This document shows positions 10,389-18,974 of a stretch of DNA of 20,000 nucleotides, piece by piece. The notes beneath the pieces are model-generated. The model saw nothing but the letters and a program-made list of their open reading frames with translations. It made no database searches and was not told the DNA's origin. The translations under genes and the position numbers were made by a program. The DNA is taken from assembly GCA_012295275.1 (NCBI GenBank), contig CM022665.1, positions 20,938,150 to 20,958,149 of the forward strand, in the 5' to 3' direction. This stretch comes from Chrysomallon squamiferum. Taxonomy: Eukaryota; Mollusca; Gastropoda; Neomphalida; Peltospiridae. Each line of letters opens with the position of its first letter. The first letter of the stretch is position 1.

Positions 10389-10861
<473 letters not shown>

Positions 10862-10875
10862 AATAATAATAATAA

Positions 10876-10909
<34 letters not shown>

Positions 10910-11050
10910 GTAATAGTAATAACAATAATAGTAGTAGTAGTAGTAGAAGCAACAGTAGTAGTACTAATTTAAAACAACAACAACAACAATAATATAAATG
11001 TATGTATGTATGTGTATATATGCATGTTTGTATGTATGTATGTATTGTGT
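10862..11050 (+). repeat. (AAT)n, (TAG)n, (AAC)n and (TATG)n compound repeat
   Basis: The order is AAT triplets (about 10862-10930), TAG triplets (about 10928-10946), AAC triplets (about 10974-10990), then TATG tetramers (about 11000-11043). Confidence 0.95.
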
Positions 11051-11771
11051 TATGCATATTTGTACACATGTTTAAACAGTTAAACATCTATTAAAGTGTG
11101 AACAGTATTTAAGTATCACAGAACAAAGCTAAGTTTATTGTTTTAAACTTTTAACTTTTTTCTTTCCTTTCTTTCCCACTTCTCATTCTTTTTTCTCTTT
11201 CTCTACAGTTCTTTTTTTTTATTTTTTTTAAATAAATTTTTTTATTTTTTTTTATTTTTTTATATTATTTCATGTTTTCTCTACATTAGCTATTTTCTGC
11301 CTTCTCAGTTTGCGTGGAAATAAATAAACACAAACAGTATGATTGGCAGGACGATGAAAGACAGGAGGGTCGCAAAAATGTCAAAAAATATTTTATTGTT
11401 ATGTTGACATATTTATCCAGACCATTCCGTGGGCCAAATGACGTCTCCTCGCTGACAAACTGATCAAATTGCTCGGCAGAACAAGCCCGCTTCTTGCTGC
11501 CGGTTAAAAACTTCCACCGTGTGTTTTCATGCCAGAGCATTAGTTTGGTCATTAACGATGTCGAAGTCTTGTAAAAACAGCGGAGATACGTGACTCTAAA
11601 CGATAAATTGGTGTCTGTGTTCGTCCTGTATTATTCCTGTAATTCAGAGCGGTGGATTTCATGTCGGCTGCAGTGCTTCCCCGACTAATTCTTTCAACAT
11701 GTGCTTTCCGCGTAATATACGATACACTAGGCTTTGGGATAATTTCGCTCTCTCTCTTTTTTTACTTCTTC

Positions 11772-11773
<2 letters not shown>
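11051..11773. other. Mixed stretch with a T-rich block
   Basis: T-rich low-complexity sequence covers about 11155-11275. An 88-codon minus-strand frame (11286-11552) and surrounding mixed sequence contain no recognised domain. No regulatory cluster was seen. Confidence 0.45.

Positions 11774-11809
<36 letters not shown>
11774..11809 (+). repeat. Poly(A) tract (A36)
   Basis: An uninterrupted A run, with no recognisable retroposon body beside it. Confidence 0.97.
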
Positions 11810-11811
<2 letters not shown>

Positions 11812-11884
11812 AAGATATCGCTTTTGTCTGTGTGTCTTTGTGTGTGATCTGTACAGATATGTAATTCTTCCTTTGTCGACACTT

Positions 11885-12000
11885 ATTAGAGAGAAAAGCA
11901 CACACACGAAGAGACAAATAGATAGATAAATGGATAGAGAGAATACAGAAAACGAGTGAGAGAAAAAAGAGACAGGGAGAGAGAAGAGAGAGACTGATAG
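11885..12000 (+). repeat. Purine-rich GA/GATA low-complexity block
   Basis: GAGA, GATA and GAAA words without a strict period. Confidence 0.75.
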
Positions 12001-12135
12001 CCAAAAATTAATGTCGATGTATTATAATTTTAAATTTGTTAAATGTGAATCATAATTTTAGCAAAGTTTACATCTCTCGCATACAACAGATTTCCCAGAA
12101 CCAGTTTCTTTTCATAATTCTGACTTGTTGTTTCG

Positions 12136-12177
12136 TTTATTAATTCGCCTCCGTAGAGGCTATCAAAAACTGAATTT
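12136..12177 (-). pseudogene. U4 snRNA 3'-end fragment (Sm site plus 3' hairpin)
   Basis: This segment matches 12439-12480, the 3' end of the U4 gene, at about 37 of 42 positions with a constant 303-bp offset. On the minus strand it holds an Sm-like site AGTTTTTGA and the hairpin GCCTC-TACG-GAGGC. The match also covers about 10 bp of 3' flank. Upstream on the minus strand (12178-12320) nothing resembles the U4 body, so it is a 5'-truncated copy or a remnant of a tandem duplication. Compared with the full gene, one stem pair is changed on both sides (T-A against C-G), so the fold is preserved. It could be a decayed tandem U4 gene or a 3' fragment kept for another reason. Confidence 0.75.
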
Positions 12178-12234
12178 GGTTAATTTACATCGAATTATGA
12201 TTTTAAAAATTTACTTATCGCTTTAACCTAAAAA

Positions 12235-12324
12235 CAAAACAAAAAACAAAAAAAACAACAACAACAAACAAAAGAAATATTGTACAGAAATAAACATTAA
12301 ATGATAATTATTATTTTAAATTAA

Positions 12325-12356
<32 letters not shown>

Positions 12357-12366
12357 TAATAATAAA
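12235..12366 (+). repeat. A-rich (AAC)n and (AAT)n block
   Basis: AAAAAC and AAC words at about 12235-12275 are followed by (AAT)n at about 12325-12366. The block lies between the U4 fragment and the U4 gene. Confidence 0.9.
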
Positions 12367-12447
12367 TAGTAATGTCCATATATATATATAAACATCAGAA
12401 TTTTCGTTCTATTCAAAAATAATTAACAACTAATTTAATTTATTAAT

Positions 12448-12589
12448 TTGCCCCCGTAGGGGCTATCAAAAATTGAACTTACCGCCCAGTTAAGGGCGTC
12501 AGTTCTGGGTATTGGGAATAGTTTTCAACTAGCAATAACCACGCCTCGGATAAACCTCACTGGCTACGGTATCGCCACTGCGCAAAGTT
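12448..12589 (-). ncRNA. U4 spliceosomal snRNA gene (full length, possibly a variant or pseudogene)
   Basis: U4 base-pairs with U6 in the U4/U6.U5 tri-snRNP and releases it during spliceosome activation. Read on the minus strand from 12589, the 5' end (AACTTTGCGCAGTGGC) closely matches canonical U4. The 5' stem-loop runs 12570 to 12538 and keeps the k-turn TGA and CGA elements that bind the 15.5K/SNU13 protein. The U6-pairing heptamer TGCTAGT (12534-12528) differs from the usual TGCTAAT by A to G, which still allows a G-U wobble. Further on are a central hairpin with CGCCC/GGGCG arms (12498-12483), an intact Sm site AATTTTTGA (12474-12466), and a 3' hairpin GCCCC-TACG-GGGGC (12463-12450). Length is about 142 nt, as expected. 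By my recall of human U4, the first 69 nt differ at about eight places, some of them paired changes in stems. The k-turn bulge reads AGT instead of AAT. I could not identify a proximal sequence element upstream, so expression is unproven. Family identity is secure; functional status is inferred. Confidence 0.9.
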
Positions 12590-12874
12590 GACGAATTCGT
12601 AATTTTTAGCAGTTTATTAGATAACAGTCAACTCACTCCACAGTGGTGTCTCGGTTTGTAGTTTGTCGATCTGAGTTTATTAATTACTGTGGACATTTAA
12701 ATAACTGAAATAATACGTAAACAATTTACAGCTTTCTTTTCTTAATATCATAATATTATGTATTAAGTATTTAAATTTCATAAGCGGTTTAAACATTAAA
12801 AGAAAATTACAAATGTGTGATTTAATTGATTTTTATTTTCCATTAAGACTCAGCTTAATTCAGGGTGATACATA

Positions 12875-12891
12875 GCGGGATCGATTCTTGT
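12875..12891 (+). other. Second tRNA-like T-arm, wobble-paired
   Basis: The loop ATCGATT is identical to that at 434-440. The stem needs three G-U pairs. A poly(T) tract begins 15 bp downstream. This might be a SINE remnant; the evidence is thin. Confidence 0.2.
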
Positions 12892-12906
12892 AGGTGAATA
12901 TATATA

Positions 12907-12932
12907 TTTTTTTTTTTTTTTTTTTTTTTTTT
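12907..12932 (+). repeat. Poly(T) tract (T26)
   Basis: An uninterrupted T run after a short TATATA stretch. Confidence 0.96.
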
Positions 12933-13021
12933 CAGTTAATTTTTTTGTTAAAACTAGTACGGCCGGGCGGATTTGTGAGATGTTATTGATACAGTTGGAC
13001 TATTTCTTCTGTTTTATGTTG

Positions 13022-13046
13022 TATTATTATTATTATTATTATTATT
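13022..13046 (+). repeat. (ATT)n microsatellite
   Basis: A perfect short ATT run of about eight units. Confidence 0.95.
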
Positions 13047-13290
13047 GGTGTTTTCGTAGATGTTGTTGTTGTTCTTCTTCTTGAAGTTTTATCTGCGTCA
13101 TCGATATTCTAAGATTATTTTAACCTTCCCTGAAATGTCTCGCCTTGCTTCTGTTTTGTTGTTCCTGTTCCACGTGCATTTCCTGCTAACACCTCATAGT
13201 AAGCAGAATTGTCCGTGTCTCTCATCTAATGTGATAAAACAGAAATAAAAATGTTATACCAAAATTCTTTACTGTATCTTTTACCTAGAT
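13047..13290. other. Mixed stretch, unrecognised
   Basis: A 62-codon frame at 13060-13248 is hydrophobic and T-rich without a recognised domain. Confidence 0.35.
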
Positions 13291-13620
13291 ATTAAAAAAA
13301 AAGAAGAAAGAAAGAAATAAAAAAAGTATTAATAAAAATAAATATTGGGGAAAAACAAATAATATTAAATAAATTAATTCAGAAATCAGTTTTCAAAGTA
13401 ATTCTAGCAAAGGAAGAAAGGACGAAACACAAAATTTTAAATATTCATAAATAGATAAAATAAAATTATATAGAATAAAAATAAAATAGAATAAAATAAA
13501 ATAAAATAATAAAAAAAAAAAAAAAAAAAAAAACCATTAACATAAATTAACATAAAATAAAATTAAAAAAAAAATTAAAAAATTAATTTAAATTAAAATA
13601 ATAATAATAATAATACAGTA
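13291..13620 (+). repeat. A-rich block with (AAAAT)n, A23 and (AAT)n
   Basis: AAAAT pentamers cover about 13455-13510, A23 covers 13511-13533, and AAT triplets lie at about 13595-13616. The rest is A-rich low complexity. Confidence 0.9.
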
Positions 13621-13744
13621 GCTTCTATAAACAACCGTTTTCTTTGTCTTAACGCTGTTCAAATCGCCATTCACACTAGTAAAGAAATAACGGGTTTTTA
13701 TTAAACTATTTCCATCTCGACAGAAACCATTAACTTATCGCTGC

Positions 13745-13811
13745 CAATATGGCGGTCTCTACACAAATTGAGAATGAAATATGGCCGCGGAAAGATCATA
13801 GGCCGCCATTA
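13745..13811. promoter_or_regulatory. Facing YY1-like motif pair in a CpG-containing segment
   Basis: CAATATGGCGG (13745-13755, plus) and GCCGCCATTA (13802-13811, minus-strand YY1 core) face each other. A GGCCGCGG-like core lies between them near 13782. This is reminiscent of short bidirectional promoters. The 75-codon frame at 13823-14050 directly downstream is unrecognised and is not called as a gene. Confidence 0.35.
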
Positions 13812-14201
13812 GGTCCTACTCTTTGCTCTTCTGCTACGATAAATGCGTGTGCCGAGTGACAGGAACCAGTCTAGTCTTTATCGCGCGCTTTTCCAAATAT
13901 CTCTCGAAGCAGACGATAATTGAATTAGTGATGATGGGTAGTGCGGACTATAATACATTTTGTTTATCACTTGCACTTGGACAGAAAACATTGATTTGTA
14001 AAGATAGGCTGCTCGGACTATCGTGTCCAGACGAGACTGATGGATTTTAACTGGCCAGTATCGTCCACTTGAAGAATTAATTATCTCCCCGTTGAATACC
14101 GTGCGGTGCAGAAATGAACCGTCAAATTTTACAAAATAAAAGTTGCGAATACTGCAGAGAACAGTTTTTAAAAAGTCATTATATTTATAAATAAAGTTTC
14201 A

Positions 14202-14307
<106 letters not shown>

Positions 14308-14353
14308 GAAGGCATGTCGTTTTAAGCGAGAGTATCCTTATACATGAAATATA

Positions 14354-14375
14354 TTTTTTTTTTTTTTTTTTTTTT
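14354..14375 (+). repeat. Poly(T) tract (T22)
   Basis: An uninterrupted T run. Confidence 0.96.
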
Positions 14376-14452
14376 GGTTAGGAAATACGGTGCATGCATT
14401 TAGCTTTAAATATGTAATTCAACCAACTAAAATGATTACGTTTCCGACTGGA

Positions 14453-14455
<3 letters not shown>

Positions 14456-14498
<43 letters not shown>
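14456..14498 (+). repeat. (TTA)n microsatellite
   Basis: A perfect TTA run of about 14 units. Confidence 0.97.
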
Positions 14499-14786
14499 TT
14501 ATTTAAGTGCGTCTTAATGCCGACATTAAAGAAAATTTCACAGTATTTTACAAACAGAGTTATGACCAGAACGGGAATCAGATTAAAACGAAAGATCGGC
14601 AATGATTTCTGATCGGGTAGCATTCTCTCATTTATCCACGACGTCGGTGGTCTAATTTCGTTGTTGTTGTTGCTGCCTGATTAAGCCAGGTCGTATACGT
14701 ATGTTTTTGAAATATCTCAATTTCGCTTTCACTGCCACCGTTAAGTTAAACCCTGCTGATTAAACGTGTTGTTTTATTTCCACCTC

Positions 14787-14819
14787 GTTACTACGGTAAC
14801 CAAACAGACTAACCAATCA
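14787..14819 (+). promoter_or_regulatory. RFX X-box plus CCAAT box
   Basis: GTTACTACGGTAAC (14787-14800) matches the X-box consensus GTHNYYATRRNAAC at 13 of 14 positions and is itself palindromic. CCAATCA (14813-14819) follows 12 bp later and is a standard NF-Y site. Cooperative RFX and NF-Y promoters are known in animals. No gene start could be assigned. Confidence 0.4.
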
Positions 14820-14822
14820 TGT

Positions 14823-14871
14823 CTAGTGTGTGAATTTACTAGATTCATCTGAGTCTGAAGTCAGACACTAG
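14823..14871. other. Nested inverted repeats
   Basis: CTAGTGT (14823-14829) and ACACTAG (14865-14871) are perfect reverse complements. Inside, GTCTGA-AG-TCAGAC (14853-14866) is another near-contiguous palindrome that competes for pairing with the right arm. Confidence 0.4.
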
Positions 14872-14879
14872 TTAGAGAC

Positions 14880-15440
14880 AAAACGTTCAGTGTAATAGAA
14901 AATTAATCAGCATGTTTTAGCGACATCGTTAAAATGTACTTGCGGATATACACACAGACTCTCATTATAATATTTTTTAATAATGCTTTTCTTGTCGTTT
15001 GGATATATACAACATTTATTTATGCTATTTGTTAGAATCAGAAAAACGAAGTGGGGGCAGGCAAGAGAAACACCCAAACCAAGCCAAACCAAAACAAAAC
15101 ACAGATGTGTGTAAAATATATCTTAACCACTCTTTCTGTCAAAATATATATTTCTCTTTATTTGTTTTCGTTTCTTCTAATCTTTTCGTCCTTCCTTCTT
15201 ATTTTCTTTTTCTTTTTACCTTTCTCCTTTTTTTTTTTTTTTTTTATTTCGTCTTTCTATCAAACAATAGAGACACCCATGTAGATGAAAAAAGAAAGTT
15301 TTATGGTGTGGGATTTTTCTCACCTGTCCACGTCACTGTTTTTACCTGTACTCACAAATATCTCACCTGTGCCTATCACAAACAACTTAACACAGATGTT
15401 TTATTCCTGGCAGCGACAGTTTCTCAAGAGCCTCTCTTTG
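14880..15440. other. AT- and T-rich stretch, no gene
   Basis: Positions 15120-15260 are pyrimidine-rich on the plus strand, which removes stop codons and lengthens overlapping open frames (14999-15568 and 15285-15614). No domain is visible in either. A T17 run lies at about 15229-15245. Confidence 0.5.
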
Positions 15441-15445
15441 AATCA

Positions 15446-15629
15446 CATTTCCGGTTTTGCACGTGTGGCCCGACTAAGGGCCGAACGACAGCCGAATCCC
15501 GTTGTAGTAAACGACTTTCGCCTGCCTCTAGAGGTCAGAGGTCAATTCGGGGCAGGCCCGCCCACTGATTGCACGTGCAGAGGACGGTGTGCATCAACAG
15601 ACAACTGTTTGTGACCGGCAGGTGGCGCT
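15446..15629. promoter_or_regulatory. Candidate cis-regulatory module: ETS, E-box, DR1, CTCF-like
   Basis: This is a GC-richer island. CATTTCCGGT (15446-15455) is an ETS-type site. CACGTG lies at 15460-15465. AGGTCA-G-AGGTCA (15532-15544) is a perfect DR1 nuclear-receptor element of the RXR/HNF4 type. TGACCGGCAGGTGGCGCT (15612-15629) matches the CTCF consensus YGRCCASYAGRKGGCRSY at 17 of 18 positions. The motifs are seen directly; occupancy is inferred. Confidence 0.5.
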
Positions 15630-15733
15630 GGAGACCGTGCAGAGACTAAACAAGCCAGATATTTTCTTTTTTCACTTTAGTCAAATAACCATAAATAAAA
15701 CAATAAAATAAATCGTTAATTTAGTTACAACTG

Positions 15734-15880
<147 letters not shown>

Positions 15881-15899
15881 CAGAAAATATCTAATTACT

Positions 15900-16085
15900 A
15901 CGTTAAAGACAACGGCAACAACAAACACATTATCATCACCATCCTAACAAAATTAACAACAACGGAAACATCACCACCATCACTACAGCAACAACAACAA
16001 TAATATACTACTAATAATATAATAATAATAATAGTAGTAGTAGTAGCTGCAGCAGCAGTAGTGGTAATAATAATAATAATTTTTA
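15900..16085 (+). repeat. Degenerate (AAC/ATC)n, (AAT)n and (TAG/CAG)n triplet repeat
   Basis: AAC- and CATC-like triplets are followed by AAT, a short run of TAG then CAG-like triplets (about 16033-16060), and AAT again. Confidence 0.9.
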
Positions 16086-16645
16086 TATTTAAACATATTA
16101 CAGTAACAACGTTCACATCAGTTACTATGATAACGTGCGCGTAGTTTTGTTTAATTCAAACATGTCATACCGTGTTAAGTTACATCATTATGATAATCAT
16201 TAACAGAAAGTGTTCCTAACGGCCTGCCATACTTTCCAAATAGAATCTGACGTTCATGGATTCGTGCGGTACAGCAAACTGCCATAACGAAGACAAATAC
16301 AATTGAAAACGACACAGACGAAGTGAAACTAAAACGAAACGAACCCAGTCTTTGTCAGTTTCGAATAGTTTAAACTAATGCACTACGAGAAGCGAAGTCG
16401 ACTTTCTTCTCAGTAATTAATTTTGTTTATAATAAAGGTCTTATATAAGAGAAAGAATAAAAACTTTTTTTTTTTCATACAGTAAGCATGTAAATGCCGT
16501 GCATTGTAATCAGAATGGAATTTGTGAAACCTCACAGCACGATTGTTGAAATAAATTCTAGGACATTTCCAACAGTAGCATGATTAGAAGCAGAGCGAGA
16601 TTTAGAAAAATAAATAAAACAGAATACAGTAAATGTTTAATATAT
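16086..16645. other. Mixed AT-rich stretch, nothing recognised
   Basis: No motif cluster or convincing open frame was seen. A T11 run lies near 16466-16476. Confidence 0.5.
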
Positions 16646-16649
16646 ACAT

Positions 16650-17039
16650 CGTTTATAACAGCACATATATACATACACAAACACACACACATATAGATAC
16701 ATACACAGCCACGTGCTTTATGCATTCACGCACGCACGCACACACAAATACATACGTGCATTTATCCATCCATTCATACATAAATACATATACGTAACAT
16801 GTACACACAGGTACATATATACATATATGCATACATAAACATACTTCCACCCATCCATCCCTTCCGTCATCCTTCCATCCATACATACATATATACATAT
16901 ACGCATACATTCATTTATATATACATAATAATTATTAAAATGCATACACACGTACATACTTACATACATATATCTGTACCTACCTACCGACATACATACA
17001 TAAACACATTCATACATATCTATCTACCTACCTAACTAC

Positions 17040-17072
<33 letters not shown>

Positions 17073-17265
17073 TACACACACGCACACACACAAACACACA
17101 TACATACATGAACACATATATACATACCTATCTACCTACCTTTCTATCTTTCTACCTACCTACCTGCCTACAAACATATATACATACATACATACATACG
17201 TGCGTACGTACGTACGTACGTACATACAGACACACACACACATACGTACTTACATACATCCATAA
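16650..17265 (+). repeat. (CATA)n-type repeat with (CATC), (CA), (TACC) and (ACGT) patches
   Basis: About 600 bp of interrupted tetranucleotides: CATA and CATC to about 16910, TACC near 17120-17165, (CA)n near 17058-17100, and a pure CGTA run at 17203-17223. All open frames here are repeat translations. Confidence 0.93.
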
Positions 17266-17493
17266 CCCAGTATGCCGGCTGATCAAACTCTGTAACCACC
17301 GGACTAACACAGCTCTTCAGCGGATGAAAGGGAAAACACCCACTGTCAAAATAGACGGAGTAGAATGTGGAGTATAATTTAATTTGTATTTAAATATCAT
17401 CGTATCGTACTAATGTAGGCAATGAATCAAACGATGACGTGCATCGTGCAACAGCACAACGTCGTCGACTTGTTATCCGCTCCTCGAAGCGGG

Positions 17494-17677
17494 AGGCCTC
17501 CAGAGGGCGCAGTGATTTCGTGTACGTGCACGTGAGCAGATCTCGCGGGAATGTGACGTCATGCTGCGCTGGCTTGTAACATGCTACAGAGGAATGTCGT
17601 AATGGGGGGAAGAGTCGCGCGGAACGACAAGTGTTGTCATAGCAACTGTCACGTTCACCGCGTGTTGCTATGTTAAT
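17494..17677. promoter_or_regulatory. Dense regulatory cluster: CTCF-like, E-box, CRE, two X-boxes
   Basis: AGGCCTCCAGAGGGCGCA (17494-17511) matches the CTCF consensus at about 15 of 18 positions, including the core. CACGTG lies at 17529-17534. TCTCGCGGGA (17541-17550) is one base from the BANP palindrome. TGACGTCA (17554-17561) is a perfect CRE. GTTGTCATAGCAAC (17633-17646) is a 14 of 14 match to the RFX X-box. GTTGCTATGTTAAT (17664-17677) is a weaker second X-box. The segment is CpG-rich compared with the surrounding repeats and has the character of a promoter or insulator. X-boxes suggest a cilium-related target, which is inference only. Confidence 0.55.
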
Positions 17678-17879
17678 GACATCACAGTCATGTCGTCAAT
17701 GGAGTCTCCTGACTTACCACTGAGATGTAATTTTTGTTAAATAATAAATAATAGTAATAATGAAAACAAACAGGCAAACAAACAAACAAAAAGTTTAAAA
17801 ATGTATTTTTCTAAAGTATTTCTTTACGATATTCAACGATATTAAATCTGTTTTCTTTGTTCGTTTTTATTCTTTACTT

Positions 17880-17883
17880 ATTT

Positions 17884-17968
<85 letters not shown>
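17880..17968 (+). repeat. (TTTA)n followed by (TTA)n
   Basis: TTTA tetramers to about 17920 pass without a break into TTA triplets to about 17968. Confidence 0.97.
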
Positions 17969-18062
17969 TTTGCATAAAGTATTTTGTGTTTTATTCTAAC
18001 ATTAAATCAGTGTTTACACAAAGATTTCTGAACACTGTCCCTTCACATTAAATGAACATTTG

Positions 18063-18132
18063 ACATAAAATGTAGGTTACGTCATTTTTTTTTTCACAGT
18101 AAATATTTTACATAAAATGTAGATTTACGTCA
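18063..18132 (+). repeat. Two-copy direct repeat with TTACGTCA core
   Basis: ACATAAAATGTAGGTTACGTCA (18063-18084) recurs at 18110-18132 with a small change near its middle. Each copy ends in a CRE-like ACGTCA. A CACAGTAA word follows each copy at slightly different distances. Confidence 0.65.
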
Positions 18133-18192
18133 CTCCGTTACATTAAATCACTATTTCACAGTAACCGTTTCCAGTCACAGTGAACGACCGTT

Positions 18193-18264
18193 CTGTAACG
18201 AGTGCAAGCGGCCGTTACAGGCGAGCGTTACGCGAGTTTTACAAAGAAACCGTTACAGAGCGAG
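18193..18264. repeat. Iterated CGTTACAG/GCGAG motif
   Basis: CGTTACAGGCGAG (18213), CGTTACGCGAG (18226) and CGTTACAGAGCGAG (18251) are three variants of one unit. An inverted CTGTAACG (18193-18200) pairs perfectly with the first CGTTACAG (18213-18220). Their spacing suggests a cluster of protein-binding sites or an old minisatellite. Confidence 0.5.
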
Positions 18265-18269
18265 TTTCA

Positions 18270-18637
18270 TTACATTACGAAGACGATTAGAGTCGGAGCG
18301 GATAACTAAGACGAGATTTGACGTAACGTCACGAGGCGGAAGATGGGTGTCATTTTAACGTTAAAAAAATCTCTTACAATAATGAAAACCGACAGTTATT
18401 TCTCCAGTGGCAAATGCAATCTTGAAGAATGCGCGTATCTTCCAGACACGTGCAAATGATATCGCGAGCGAACGTGCACACGTGCTCGCATTCTGAGAGA
18501 AAACACAGCGAGTCTGAATACATCCCCCGTGAAAATATTTTTCAAAACCTACATCGTTAAAAGTAAACAAAGCCACCTCGTTAGAAATGAACAAAAGGTC
18601 TCAGTTGAAAGGTTTCTGAAAAGTGTGTGTGTCTGGG
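18270..18637. other. Mixed CpG-containing stretch
   Basis: Apart from the palindrome at 18464-18489, a TGACGTAACGTCACG element near 18319-18333 and an ETS-like GCGGAAGATG near 18337 stand out. A 77-codon minus-strand frame (18361-18594) is unrecognised. Confidence 0.35.
18464..18489. other. Near-perfect 26-bp palindrome with E-box
   Basis: GCGAGC (18464-18469) and ACGTG (18472-18476) mirror CACGT (18479-18483) and GCTCGC (18484-18489). The centre is CA and there is one 2-nt asymmetry. It contains CACGTG. Another CACGTG lies about 30 bp upstream. Confidence 0.5.
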
Positions 18638-18668
18638 TTTTTTTTTTTTTTTTTCTTTCTTTCTTTCA
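18638..18668 (+). repeat. Poly(T) with (TTTC)n
   Basis: T17 is followed by a few CTTT units. Confidence 0.93.
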
Positions 18669-18770
18669 GTTAAACTTAAGTTTTGTCCGTGATGACTGAA
18701 CTGTTAGTAAATTAGAGTTATTTATAATCTTGAAGAACATAAATAATTAAAAACCAGAAAAGTGAATAAG

Positions 18771-18773
<3 letters not shown>

Positions 18774-18811
<38 letters not shown>
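18774..18811 (+). repeat. Poly(A) tract (A38)
   Basis: An uninterrupted A run. A second, shorter A run lies near 18885-18898. Confidence 0.97.
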
Positions 18812-18812
<1 letters not shown>

Positions 18813-18937
18813 AAGTTCAGAAAACATTTATTAAAGAAGTATATGATGGAGAAGAGGAAAAGAAATTAGAAGAAAAATGATAGCAAAAAAAAAAAAAATT
18901 TTTAAAAACGTAAATTTTAAAACTTAAAGTGTAGAAT

Positions 18938-18941
18938 AATG

Positions 18942-18974
<33 letters not shown>

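Larger units (their letters stand above)
12590..13020. other. U4 upstream flank and mixed stretch
   Basis: This holds the 5' flank of the minus-strand U4 gene (12590-12680). I could not place a proximal sequence element there with confidence. A T26 tract covers 12907-12932. A tRNA-like T-arm (GCGGG-ATCGATT-CTTGT, 12875-12891) precedes it. Confidence 0.5.

Noticed and set aside
11286-11552. An 88-codon minus-strand frame with a balanced first half
   Set aside because: No domain, no promoter or splice support; within chance for this length of sequence.
15521-15535. A third copy of the U4 3' hairpin, suggested by GCCTCTAGAGG
   Set aside because: The flanks and the UACG loop do not match U4; it is only a short palindrome beside the DR1.
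14999-15614. Two overlapping plus-strand frames of 189 and 109 codons, the longest-looking proteins in the window
   Set aside because: Their length comes from a pyrimidine-rich stretch that lacks stop codons. The products are Phe/Leu/Ser low complexity followed by the regulatory island, with no domain.
16650-17265. A CRISPR-like or satellite array in the CATA block
   Set aside because: The units are simple tetranucleotides without unique spacers.
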